Assembly: GCF_009939295.1 (NCBI RefSeq)
Contig: NZ_WVIC01000006.1
Coordinates: 1-64,000 of the forward strand
From: Petrachloros mirabilis ULC683
Lineage (GTDB): Bacteria > Cyanobacteriota > Cyanobacteriia > Thermosynechococcales > Thermosynechococcaceae
Direction of reading: 5' to 3'
Length of the DNA stretch: 64,000 bases
How positions within the stretch are numbered: the stretch's first letter is position 1; each line of letters opens with the position of its first letter. The position numbers and the translations under genes were made by a program. This document shows positions 56,256 through 64,000 of this stretch, piece by piece. The notes below the pieces were generated by a model. It was not told where the DNA came from, ran no database searches, and saw only the letters and a list, made by a program, of their open reading frames with translations.

Positions 56256-57871
56256 ATGGCCCCGAAACAGAAGCTAGAACTCACCTGGATTGGCAAAGAG
56301 CACCGGCCCAAGTTGGAGCCGCGCATTTTGCTGGAAGACCCGGAGAAGTCTTACCATGCAGCGCACCGGGTGACGGAGAATGACCTGTTTGATAACCGGC
56401 TGATTTTTGGCGATAACCTACTGGCACTAAAGGCATTAGAAGCTGAGTTTACGGGCAAGGTGAAGTGTGTCTTTATTGACCCGCCCTACAACACAGGCAG
56501 CGCTTTTACCCACTACGACGATGGCCTAGAACACTCGATTTGGCTCTCACTGATTCGAACTCGACTAAAGATATTGTGGAAACTTCTAAGAGATGATGGA
56601 TCTATTTGGATTACCGTAGATGATGTCGAGTGTCATTATCTAAAATTCATTTGCGACGAGACTTTTGGTCGATCTAATTTTGTCTCATCAATTGCATGGG
56701 AAAAAGATCAAGGTAGACGAGGTGACACAGATATATCTTCTGCACATGATCACATTCTTCTGTATGCGCGGGACAGAGAGATATGGAGAAATATCAGAAA
56801 TCTCCTACTTCGTACAGAAAAGCAAGAATCTAGATACCGAAATCCCGATAATGATCTTCGTGGCTCTTGGCTTCAAGGAGATAATGGAACAGCGAAAAGT
56901 GGCTCTGAAAACGCACGTTTTGAAATCACTCTTCCCTCGGGTCGAGTTGTAGTTCCTCCAAAAGGTAATTACTGGAGATTCTCTGAAGAAACTTTTGAGA
57001 AAGCACGCTGTGAAGGACGTGTATACTTTGACTCTAAGGGCGACAGTATGCCTGTTATCAAGCGTTATCTCGATGAAGTGCAGCAAGGTATTGTCCCTCG
57101 GACTTGGTGGCCAGCCCAAGAAGTTGGCTCTAATCAGTCAGCAAAGAGGGATCACCTTAGAAAACTCCTTCCAGAAATTGAGCCATTTTCAACTCCTAAA
57201 CCTGAGCAGTTACTTCACCGAATAATACTAATTGCCACTAACTCGGGCGATCTCGTCCTTGATTCCTTTGCCGGTTCCTGCACCACTGGCGCAGTGGCCC
57301 ACAAAATGGGCCGCCGCTGGATCATGGTTGAGCTGGGCGAACACTGCCATACCCACATTATTCCCCGTCTGCAAAAAGTCATCAACGGCGACGACCCCGG
57401 CGGCATTACCTCTGCGGCCAACTGGCAAGGCGGCGGCGGCTTTCGCTACTACAAACTCGCCCCTTCCCTGCTCAAAAAAGACAAATGGGGCAACTGGGTC
57501 ATCAACCCCGACTACCACGCCGAAATGCTAGCTGAAGCCCTCTGCAAACTCGAAGGCTTTACCTACGCCCCCTCCGAAACCCTCTACTGGCAGCAGGGCT
57601 ACTCCACCGAGCGCGACTTTATCTACGTCACCACTCAAAACCTCAGCCACAATCAACTCGCTCAACTAGCCGACGAGGTGGCACAGACCGCACCCTGCTG
57701 GTGCTCTGCATGGCCTTTCGGGGGCGGCCCGACTTTGCCAACCTCACCATCAAAAAAATCCCTAAGCACGTGCTCACCCGCTGTGAGTGGGATCACGACG
57801 ACTACAGCCTCAAAGTCGAAAACCTACCCCAGGCACCCCCTAAGCCAGGACAAATGGAGTTGGAACTATGA
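56256..57871 (+). pseudogene. mod: Type III-like N6-adenine methyltransferase (Mod), frameshifted near the C-terminus
   Basis: About 538 residues when repaired. Motif IV DPPYNTG (about residue 80) comes before motif I DSFAGSCTTG (about residue 335), the beta-class order of type III Mod enzymes. The intact frame runs to DEV (about 57680), where one G seems lost (GTGGCACAG); the next frame continues DRTLLVLCMAF and ends PGQMELEL at 57871. Composition changes sharply: about 56525-57235 is AT-rich, flanks are GC-rich. The AT-rich part is the target-recognition region. Start ATG 56256 is 5 bp after the PIN gene stop. Confidence 0.85.
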
Positions 57872-57884
57872 GCATGAAGGCGAT

Positions 57885-57901
57885 GGTGGGCAGTGCCCAC
57901 C
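57885..57901. repeat. Short perfect hairpin after mod
   Basis: GGTGGGC-AGT-GCCCACC is a 7-bp stem with a 3-base loop, within a repeat-like block (GGGCAGTGCCCACCCTACGG) common in cyanobacterial intergenic DNA. It separates mod from xisH and could be a junction mark of the nested xisHI insertion. Confidence 0.6.
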
Positions 57902-57919
57902 CTACGGGGGTGAGCAGCT

Positions 57920-58354
57920 ATGGCTAGAGATTTGTTTCATAATCAAGTTAAGACAGCCTTGATTAAAGAAGGCTGGGAGATTACTCACGATCCTTACTCC
58001 ATCAAGATCAGTGAAGCGATTAAGGTGCAGATAGACCTAGGGGCAGAGAGCACCATTGCGGCCCAGCGCGATCAGGAAAAGATTGCTGTTGAAATCAAAA
58101 GCTTTATTACTGACTCAGATATCAGTGAATTTCATGGAGCTTTGGGGCAATACCTCAACTATCTACAAGCCTTAGAGCTTAAAGATCCAGAGAGAATCTT
58201 ATATTTGGCTGTCCCTGTGGATGCCTATACCGAGTTCTTCAAGATTCCATTTATCCAAATGTCACTCAAAAGACATGAAGTCAATTTAATCGTTTATAAC
58301 CCAAGGAAGGAGGAAATCGAACAATGGATAAAGTTCAGCAGTATCGACAGCTAA
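57920..58354 (+). CDS. xisH: XisH-family protein
   Basis: 144 residues, full length. The family is recognised from MARDLFHNQVKTALIKEGW and DPYSIKI. IDLGAES and VEIKSF give a D-x(n)-E-x-K pattern as in PD-(D/E)XK nucleases, a fold often proposed for XisH. In Nostoc XisH and XisI are needed for excision of the fdxN element, but they are widespread in cyanobacteria lacking it, so a nuclease-inhibitor or TA-like role is possible. It overlaps xisI by 31 bp. Confidence 0.93.
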   Translation: MARDLFHNQVKTALIKEGWEITHDPYSIKISEAIKVQIDLGAESTIAAQRDQEKIAVEIKSFITDSDISEFHGALGQYLNYLQALELKDPERILYLAVPVDAYTEFFKIPFIQMSLKRHEVNLIVYNPRKEEIEQWIKFSSIDS

Positions 58355-58659
58355 TTAAAGATATTTTACAAGAACAAGCCCATCCCTATAATCATTCGCA
58401 GGAGGTTGAGCCTAGTATTATCTGCGATACCGAAAACGATCATTACCAACTCGCCTACATTGGCTGGGAAGACCAACGACGGGTTTTTGGGATTATCCTT
58501 CACTTTGATATCAAAGATGGCAAAATCTGGGTTCAATACAATGGTACAGAATTGTCAATTGCTGAAATGCTAACAGAACGGGGGGTGCCCAAAACGGATA
58601 TTGTAATTGGCTTTCATTCGCCCTTCAAACGTCAATTTAATGGCTATGCCGTGGCCTAA
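58324..58659 (+). CDS. xisI: XisI-family protein
   Basis: 111 residues, full length. Recognised by MDKVQQYRQLIKDILQEQA, the central WEDQRRVFGIILHFDIKDGKIWVQYN (split here as WEDQRRVFGIILH and DGKIWVQYNGTE) and VIGFHSPFKRQ. It always pairs with XisH. Its start lies inside the end of xisH, so the two are translated together. No xisF recombinase or fdxN element border is near. Confidence 0.93.
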   Translation: MDKVQQYRQLIKDILQEQAHPYNHSQEVEPSIICDTENDHYQLAYIGWEDQRRVFGIILHFDIKDGKIWVQYNGTELSIAEMLTERGVPKTDIVIGFHSPFKRQFNGYAVA

Positions 58660-58691
58660 CGTGAGCGTCAAATCATATTTAGGGTAAACCC

Positions 58692-58937
58692 ATGACTCAG
58701 ATCTTAACCATCCAGATCCCAGAAAATCTATATATTCCTTTGCAGACCTTAGCTCAGCAAGCTGGAAAAACGCCAGAAGAGTTTACGTTATTGTGGCTAA
58801 CAGCCGCTATTCAGCAGTTTGAAGATGACCCAGTAGAAGCCTTTATCGGCTCCGTTGATAGTGGCATACCGGATTGGACGCAGGAGAACGACCGTTATTT
58901 AGGCGAAAACCTCATCCAGTCTCACGAGGAACTTTAA
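58692..58937 (+). CDS. Antitoxin-like protein paired with a PIN gene
   Basis: 81 residues. The first 35 residues (TQILTIQIPENLYIPLQTLAQQ) form a strand-helix pattern similar to ribbon-helix-helix antitoxins. The tail is acidic. It lies 1 bp upstream of a PIN toxin gene. No specific family is certain. Confidence 0.7.
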   Translation: MTQILTIQIPENLYIPLQTLAQQAGKTPEEFTLLWLTAAIQQFEDDPVEAFIGSVDSGIPDWTQENDRYLGENLIQSHEEL

Positions 58938-58938
58938 A

Positions 58939-59355
58939 GTGACTGGTCCATTTGTAGATACATCAGGCTGGGGAAACATAGTTGATCGTTCCCAGCCTTA
59001 TCATCAGGTTGCCACCAATATTTATCGTTTAGCTCGACAACAAACTGGAAAAGTTGTCACATCTAATTATGTTTTGGCGGAATTAGTAGCATTACTCACA
59101 AGTCCATTACAGCTTCCCCGTTCTAAAGCTGTTGGATTCATTCAGAGCTTGATACAATCTCCATACGTTGAGATTGTTCATGTTGATCAGGAGCTTGATG
59201 CACTCTCCTAGCAGCTTCTATCAAGTCGATTGGATAAATCGTGGAGCTTAGTAGATTGCTCAAGTTTTGTAATTATGGAGAGACTTAACCTTGCCGAAGC
59301 ATTAACTAATGATCATCATTTTGAGCAGGCTGGCTACATTCGATTGCTCAAATAA
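58939..59355 (+). pseudogene. PIN-domain toxin with premature in-frame TAG
   Basis: From GTG 58939 the frame reads TGPFVDTSGWGNIVDR and keeps the first aspartate, then stops at TAG 59209-59211. The same frame resumes QLLSSRLDKSWSLVDCSSF and ends naturally at 59355 with AGYIRLLK, which is the C-terminal half of the same PIN fold (DKSWSLVDC, TNDHHF). The stop is most simply a TGG-to-TAG or CAG-to-TAG change. The truncated toxin would lack two catalytic aspartates. Confidence 0.85.
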
Positions 59356-59397
59356 CTCTTATTTTCAGAATTTAGGTAATCAATCAACATAATTGCT

Positions 59398-61797
59398 ATG
59401 AATCGCCACGTGAATGCAATTGCCGGAAGACTAAGTCTGCGTCCCCTCCAGCGAGACTCGCTAGAGATTTTTGATCGAATCTGCGAGATTGTTCCCCCTA
59501 AACCTGGCACCGATCGGGAAGCCGCCTTAGCCACCATTAAGAGTGAATACTCCACTGTTACCGACTTCGAGCGTGACTTTCCATCTCTGTGCTTCTCCCT
59601 AGCCACCGGGGTCGGTAAAACTCGGTTGATGGGGGCTTTCATTAGCTACCTACACCTAGCCCACGGCATCAAAAACTTCTTTGTGCTGGCTCCCAACTTG
59701 ACTATTTATAACAAATTAATTGCCGACTTCACTCCCAATACCTCTAAATATGTGTTTAAGGGCATCTCTGAATTTGCTACCGATGCCCCTGAAATTATTA
59801 CCGGCGACAACTATGAAATGCGAGCGCGTACCCTATTTGATGAATTGATTCGCTGCAAAATCAATATATTTAATATCTCCAAGATCAACTCTGAGGTGCG
59901 CGGCGGCAAAAGCCCTCGGATCAAGCGATTGTCTGAATACATTGGCGAAAGCTATTTTGAGTTCTTGGCTAACCTAGATGACCTGGTGATCCTGATGGAT
60001 GAGTCGCATCGCTACCGAGCCTCTGCCGGGGTGCGAGCCATCAACGAACTGAAGCCCGTGCTGGGGCTAGAGCTGACTGCCACTCCCTTTGTAGAAAACA
60101 GCAGAGGAGCCGATCAATTTAAGAATGTGATCTATGACTACCCTCTGGGGCGGGCGATCGCCGACGGCTTTGTCAAAGACCCGGCTGTAGTCACCCGCAA
60201 AGACTTCAACCCTGCCGGTATGCCGCCGGAAGAAATCGAGCAGCTTAAGCTCGAAGATGGCATTCGCCTGCATGAAAGCATCAAGGCCGAGCTAATCAAC
60301 TATGCCCGCGAGACCCATCAGTTTATTGTCAAACCCTTTGTGGTGGTGATTGCCCGCGACACTACCCACGCCACCCAACTATTGGCATTAATTCAGAGCG
60401 ATCGCTTCTTTAATGGCCGCTACGCCGACAAAGTGATTCAGGTTGATTCCAGCACCACGGGCAAAAAAGAAGACGAGATGGTGGAGCGCCTGCTCAAGGT
60501 CGAAAGACCCGACGAACCGACGGAAATCGTCATCCACGTCAACATGCTCAAGGAGGGCTGGGATGTGACCAACCTCTACACCATCGTGCCCCTGCGGGCG
60601 GCCAACGCTAGAATCTTGATCGAGCAATCCATCGGGCGCGGCCTTCGTCTGCCCTACGGCAAACGTACCGGGGTCGAGGTGGTAGACCGCCTCAACATCA
60701 TCGCCCACGATAAATTTCAGGAAATCATCGACGAAGCCAACCGATCTGACTCGGTGATTCGATTGAAGCAGGTAATTTTAGAGCCAGAAGATCTCGATAC
60801 CCATAAAGTGAGCGTGGCCGCCAGGCCCAATCTAGCCAGTTTGCTGGGGCAGCCATCCTCCCAAGTACCTGAGCTGGCCGAGGCCGTAGAGACCACAGAG
60901 GCCACCAGTCCAGAGAAACCACCAGCTTTTGCCACTCCAGAGGAACAAAAAATTGCCCAGATCACCTACCAGGTGATTCAAGAACTAGAAACTAAGCCAG
61001 ACCTGGTGCCGACCACCGCCCATCTGCAATCGGCCACGGTGCAGAGCCTGGTGCAAGAACGGGTCACCGCCCAATACCAGCCCGAGCAGCTAGCGCTAGA
61101 AGGCGTAACTGAACAGCCCGATATAGCTGCCGTCATCGCCAAGACAACTGATCTGGTGGTGCAACAAACCATTGATATTCCGCGCATCTTGGTCGTGCCC
61201 ACAGGGGAAGTTAAAACGGGCTTTCACCCTTTTTCCCTCGATTTAGCAGGGCTAAACTACCAGCCCCCGTCGGATGAACTGTGGCAGCAGAGTTTATCGA
61301 CAGGCGATCGCACTATCCTCGGCGTTGGAGCCGGGGGTCTTCAAGAAGACCGGCTAGAAGATTACATCGTCAGTGGTCTGATTGACTTTGACGACATCGC
61401 CTACGATGACCACGCCGACCTGCTCTACGATTTAGCGACCCAGGTGGTGAGCCATTTTCAGCAGCTCCAGCCCTCTAAAGACGACATCCACAAAATTTTG
61501 CGGGTGCATCAGCGAGACATTGCCCGCTTCATCCATACCCAAATGGAGGATCACTTTTGGGAAGCCGCTGTAGACTACAACGTTGTCGTCCGGCAAGGTT
61601 TCTCGACCTTGAAAGACAGTGCCTACACTGCGACCGATCAAGCTCCATTGGACTATCGTCAGGCTCCTTCGGATATGGGCAGCCTGCGTAAGGTCTTATT
61701 TGGTGGATTTTCTGAAAGCTGGCCAACAGGGAACACTACCTCCAAACACAGGCCAGGGGAAAGAGCAGATATTCCCAAAAAAACAGCTTCCAGATAA
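59398..61797 (+). CDS. res: Type III-like restriction Res subunit, C-terminally truncated
   Basis: 799 residues read, of which about the first 771 are family sequence. The SF2 helicase motifs are intact: ATGVGKTRLMGAF (Walker A), ILMDESHRYRA (DESH box), LELTATPFV, and IEQSIGRGLRLPYG (motif VI). Type III Res proteins normally continue after the KVLFGGF region with about 150-200 residues that hold a PD-(D/E)XK nuclease. Here the sequence leaves the family at about 61715 and ends with a 28-residue unrelated tail that overlaps the hpt 3' end. The protein may keep ATPase activity but not cutting. Confidence 0.85.
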   Translation: MNRHVNAIAGRLSLRPLQRDSLEIFDRICEIVPPKPGTDREAALATIKSEYSTVTDFERDFPSLCFSLATGVGKTRLMGAFISYLHLAHGIKNFFVLAPNLTIYNKLIADFTPNTSKYVFKGISEFATDAPEIITGDNYEMRARTLFDELIRCKINIFNISKINSEVRGGKSPRIKRLSEYIGESYFEFLANLDDLVILMDESHRYRASAGVRAINELKPVLGLELTATPFVENSRGADQFKNVIYDYPLGRAIADGFVKDPAVVTRKDFNPAGMPPEEIEQLKLEDGIRLHESIKAELINYARETHQFIVKPFVVVIARDTTHATQLLALIQSDRFFNGRYADKVIQVDSSTTGKKEDEMVERLLKVERPDEPTEIVIHVNMLKEGWDVTNLYTIVPLRAANARILIEQSIGRGLRLPYGKRTGVEVVDRLNIIAHDKFQEIIDEANRSDSVIRLKQVILEPEDLDTHKVSVAARPNLASLLGQPSSQVPELAEAVETTEATSPEKPPAFATPEEQKIAQITYQVIQELETKPDLVPTTAHLQSATVQSLVQERVTAQYQPEQLALEGVTEQPDIAAVIAKTTDLVVQQTIDIPRILVVPTGEVKTGFHPFSLDLAGLNYQPPSDELWQQSLSTGDRTILGVGAGGLQEDRLEDYIVSGLIDFDDIAYDDHADLLYDLATQVVSHFQQLQPSKDDIHKILRVHQRDIARFIHTQMEDHFWEAAVDYNVVVRQGFSTLKDSAYTATDQAPLDYRQAPSDMGSLRKVLFGGFSESWPTGNTTSKHRPGERADIPKKTASR

Positions 61798-62668
61798 ATT
61801 GATAAAAGCGGCTGATTTGCCACTGATTGCCTAAATCAACTTGCTGACTGCGCCACCACAGCCCGACCAATATGCCTAGATGGGTGATTACCATGAACCC
61901 TGGCTGTACCGCCAGCCCACCCAAAGTCGTTAGTGCCAGCAAAAAGACATAGCAGCCTGTCAATACCCACCGAGCAAGGTTAAAGACCGCTGAGGCACCC
62001 AGGCGCAGGGTGAGCGTGCGAATCTGAAACTGACGATCGCCCTCGATATCGGGAATATCTTTGCAGACTGCGATCGCAAATGCAAATCCCACTACAAACA
62101 CCGTCAATGCCCATACCTCAGGGGGGATATTTGTCCCACCCCCCAAACCTTGCTGAAAGTGCAGAAAAAACCCCAGATTTACCACAAGACCACGTACCCC
62201 AAAAATACAGAGTGCCGCCCAAAAGGGAAACCGCTTCAGACGGAACGGCGGCCAAGAGTAGACCGTGCCAATCACCATACTCAGAATCACCGTCAAGCTC
62301 AGCCATTGACCCTGCGCTCCGGCCAAAACCAAAGCCAATAGACCCGTCACGGCCACAATGGCGCGACCCTCCCTGACCGAAAATACCCCCGAAGCCAACG
62401 GCAAGTGGGGTTTATTGACCCGATCAATGTCAATGTCTTCGAGTTGATTGAGTCCCACAATATAAACATTGGCACACACACTGGGCACCCAAGTCGCCAA
62501 GAGTGGGATCATCAATTCCCAGAGATCTGGTGTAGCCCTTGGGGTCAGTGTCCAGGCTAGCAGCGCCAGCCCCACAATGCTGAGCGTCGTACCAATGATG
62601 GTGTGAGGCCGCGAAAATCGCCAAAGGGCAGCCAGCCAGACCCACACCGAGACTCCTTTTTCACCCAT
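61736..62668 (-). CDS. hpt: Homogentisate phytyltransferase (UbiA family)
   Basis: 310 residues from ATG 62668; the longer frame would run into the methyltransferase gene. A polytopic membrane protein with the two Asp-rich UbiA motifs NQLEDIDIDRVNKP and KDIPDIEGD. It joins homogentisate with phytyl diphosphate, the committed step to tocopherol (VTE2). It starts 5 bp after the tocopherol methyltransferase gene. Its last 62 bp overlap the false tail of res on the other strand, so the island boundary lies just past its stop. Confidence 0.93.
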   Translation of the reverse strand: MGEKGVSVWVWLAALWRFSRPHTIIGTTLSIVGLALLAWTLTPRATPDLWELMIPLLATWVPSVCANVYIVGLNQLEDIDIDRVNKPHLPLASGVFSVREGRAIVAVTGLLALVLAGAQGQWLSLTVILSMVIGTVYSWPPFRLKRFPFWAALCIFGVRGLVVNLGFFLHFQQGLGGGTNIPPEVWALTVFVVGFAFAIAVCKDIPDIEGDRQFQIRTLTLRLGASAVFNLARWVLTGCYVFLLALTTLGGLAVQPGFMVITHLGILVGLWWRSQQVDLGNQWQISRFYQFIWKLFFWEYLLFPLACVWR

Positions 62669-62673
62669 TCTAT

Positions 62674-63516
62674 TTAGACCCTTGTGCCCCGTAGCAGGCC
62701 ATAGCGAATCAACCCCTGACGATAGCCCTGAGCCATTAGTCTCAGCGCCAACGCCCCTTGCAGGGTTGGCCCACCCGCCCTGAGAATTTGCCACAGCACC
62801 GCAGGATTCAAGGCGGAGGCGATGACATCTTCCCAAAAGGGAGCCACAGCCTCAGACCAATCGGCTGTGGTGACTCCTGCTAGGGGGAGTTGAGCCGCAA
62901 GCGCTTCATAGTCCTCAATTGAAATCACAGCAGGCAGGTGATAGACCCGATAAATTTTTGCCAACAACCGCTGCTCTGACACCGATAAATCAGGCGGACA
63001 GCGGCGATGACACCAAGTCGCTAGCAGAAGGGTGCCTCCTGGCTTGAGCACCCGACAGCATTCCTGCAAAAACTGGGCTTTGTCGGGCATGTGCTCGCCG
63101 CTTTCCAAAGACCAGACCAAATCAAAACTAGCTTCGGCAAAGGGCATCTGGAGCGCATCCGCCACTTGAAAAGAGGTGCGATCGCTCAGCCCTAGCCCTT
63201 GAGAGCGCGCCGTTCCTCGGGCTGCCTGCACCGGGCTCAGGGTAATTCCCGTAGCCGCTGACCCAAACTTATCTGCCAGGTAGAGTGAACTGCCCCCAAT
63301 GCCACAGCCCACATCCAAAATATGCTGGGCAGATTTCACCTGTCCCCACGCCAACAGCTCCTCAATTAAATCAACTTGGGCTTGACACCCACCGGGACGC
63401 AACCGCCCCGTCGCTCCATAATACCCATGGTGCATGTGCTCACCCCAAACCTGCTCCCACAGACCCGAAGAAGCATCATAAAACTGCTGAATACGTTGGG
63501 ACAGGGTAGAAGTCAT
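62674..63516 (-). CDS. Gamma-tocopherol methyltransferase
   Basis: 280 residues. SAM-binding motif ILDVGCGIGGSSLYLA (about 66-81) with SLESGEHMPDK and VLKPGGTLLLATW (motif II/III). The N-terminal RIQQFYDASSGLWEQVWGEHMHHGYY matches the VTE4/MPBQ methyltransferase group. It methylates gamma-tocopherol to alpha-tocopherol. The context beside hpt supports the tocopherol role. There is no N-terminal transit or signal sequence. Confidence 0.9.
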   Translation of the reverse strand: MTSTLSQRIQQFYDASSGLWEQVWGEHMHHGYYGATGRLRPGGCQAQVDLIEELLAWGQVKSAQHILDVGCGIGGSSLYLADKFGSAATGITLSPVQAARGTARSQGLGLSDRTSFQVADALQMPFAEASFDLVWSLESGEHMPDKAQFLQECCRVLKPGGTLLLATWCHRRCPPDLSVSEQRLLAKIYRVYHLPAVISIEDYEALAAQLPLAGVTTADWSEAVAPFWEDVIASALNPAVLWQILRAGGPTLQGALALRLMAQGYRQGLIRYGLLRGTRV

Positions 63517-63572
63517 GACCGCCTAACCAAAGTTCCCCACGATTGTAAAGGAATGCTGGACGGGAAAGCAGC

Positions 63573-64000
63573 CTAAGGCAGATGCTCTGCCCTCATAGAC
63601 TGGCGGAGATTCCGCAACGCCCGCCGATATTGGAGATCGGCTTCTGGGGGCAACCCCTCTCGATTACGGGACGGTGACGCATCCCCCTGCACCACATTGT
63701 CTGGGCGAATTCCGACTCGGTGGATATTGTTGCCCTTAGGGGTAAAGTATCGAGCCACAGTAATCGCTAACCCAGAGCCATCTGTCATTTTTTCTAGAAT
63801 TTGGACAATGCCCTTTCCAAAGGTTTGAGTTCCCACAATCGTGGCACGACGATTTTCCTGTAGGGCTGCTGCCACAATTTCACTGGCACTGGCCGACTCA
63901 CCATCTACCAAGACTTGGAGGGGTTTACGGGTCAAGGCTGGTGCGGTTGCCTTAAATTCTTCTCGTTCCCCTTTATGATCGAGTGAGGAGATCAGCGCTC
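63573..64000 (-). CDS. C-terminal processing protease (S41), 5' part outside the window
   Basis: The frame is open to the window end (at least 142 residues). The catalytic Ser is in ESASASEIVAAAL and the Lys in TFGKGIVQ, the Ser-Lys dyad of CtpA-type proteases. The following VARYFTPKGNNIHRVGIRPD is also family-typical. Members include CtpA (D1 C-terminal processing) and CtpB/CtpC. The PDZ domain and the start lie upstream, beyond 64000. The isoform cannot be decided. Confidence 0.9.
   Translation of the reverse strand, partial: ALISSLDHKGEREEFKATAPALTRKPLQVLVDGESASASEIVAAALQENRRATIVGTQTFGKGIVQILEKMTDGSGLAITVARYFTPKGNNIHRVGIRPDNVVQGDASPSRNREGLPPEADLQYRRALRNLRQSMRAEHLP

Noticed and set aside
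57920-58659. fdxN-type excision element
   Set aside because: xisH and xisI are present, but no xisF recombinase, no fdxN fragment and no repeat borders are seen.
51721-61797. DISARM or BREX system
   Set aside because: An SNF2 helicase and an adenine methyltransferase are present, but there is no DUF1998 protein, PLD nuclease, PglZ, BrxC or Lon-like gene.
1-64000. CRISPR array or cas genes, including cas12k
   Set aside because: No regularly spaced direct repeats and no Cas, TnsB, TnsC or TniQ protein signatures were found in any frame.

Overview
The window is chromosomal DNA from a beta-cyanobacterium, probably a Leptolyngbya- or Synechococcales-like lineage; I cannot name the genus. The evidence is a complete beta-carboxysome operon (ccmK-K-L-M-N-O), a CO2-uptake NDH-1 operon (ndhF-ndhD-cupB type), plant-type zeta-carotene desaturase, paired A-type flavodiiron proteins, tocopherol biosynthesis genes, the cyanobacterial fbp-tal-zwf-opcA cluster, and many copies of the HIP1 octamer GCGATCGC.

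Layout. 0-1 kb: a DUF2281/PIN toxin-antitoxin pair whose toxin lacks its first catalytic aspartate. 1.1-4.7 kb: flv3-flv1 (photosynthetic O2 reduction). 4.7-10.1 kb, minus strand: fbp, tal, zwf, opcA (oxidative pentose phosphate pathway). 10.2-17.7 kb: hisIE, an SRPBCC protein, crtQ, two conserved cyanobacterial unknowns, the glutaredoxin/BolA pair and a TPR-like exported protein. 18.2-23.3 kb: egtB, an RRM RNA-binding protein, an FHA protein with a WD40 protein, and a COG0523 GTPase behind a Zur-like box. 23.3-33.2 kb: the divergent CO2-concentrating supercluster (ndhF4-ndhD4-cupB leftward, ccmK2K1LMNO rightward). 33.2-51.4 kb: housekeeping genes including a 2-hydroxyacid dehydrogenase, a SagB-like protein, an HDAC-like protein, gyrA, lnt, a LuxR-type response regulator, a lumenal cyclophilin, thiL, thrS and yrdC.

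51.5-61.8 kb is an accessory island. It starts at a tRNA-His gene followed 8 bp later by a 70-bp structure whose two ends look like the left and right ends of a type V-K CRISPR-associated transposon (CAST). Then come a SNF2-family helicase (frameshifted), an XRE/ImmA-IrrE regulator with a PIN-like partner, a type III-like adenine methyltransferase (Mod; mosaic in composition and frameshifted), xisH-xisI, a broken antitoxin/PIN pair, and a type III-like Res helicase cut off before its nuclease domain exactly where the core genome resumes. I read this as a decaying composite restriction/defence locus at a former CAST attachment site. 61.7-64 kb returns to core genes: homogentisate phytyltransferase, gamma-tocopherol methyltransferase and the C-terminal end of a CtpA-type protease.

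Two families of non-autonomous mobile repeats can be defined from the sequence alone: a 174-bp element (two copies, 16-bp terminal inverted repeats, 10-bp target duplications) and a 104-bp element (two inverted copies, TA target duplications), one copy of which lies inside the carboxysome operon between ccmL and ccmM.
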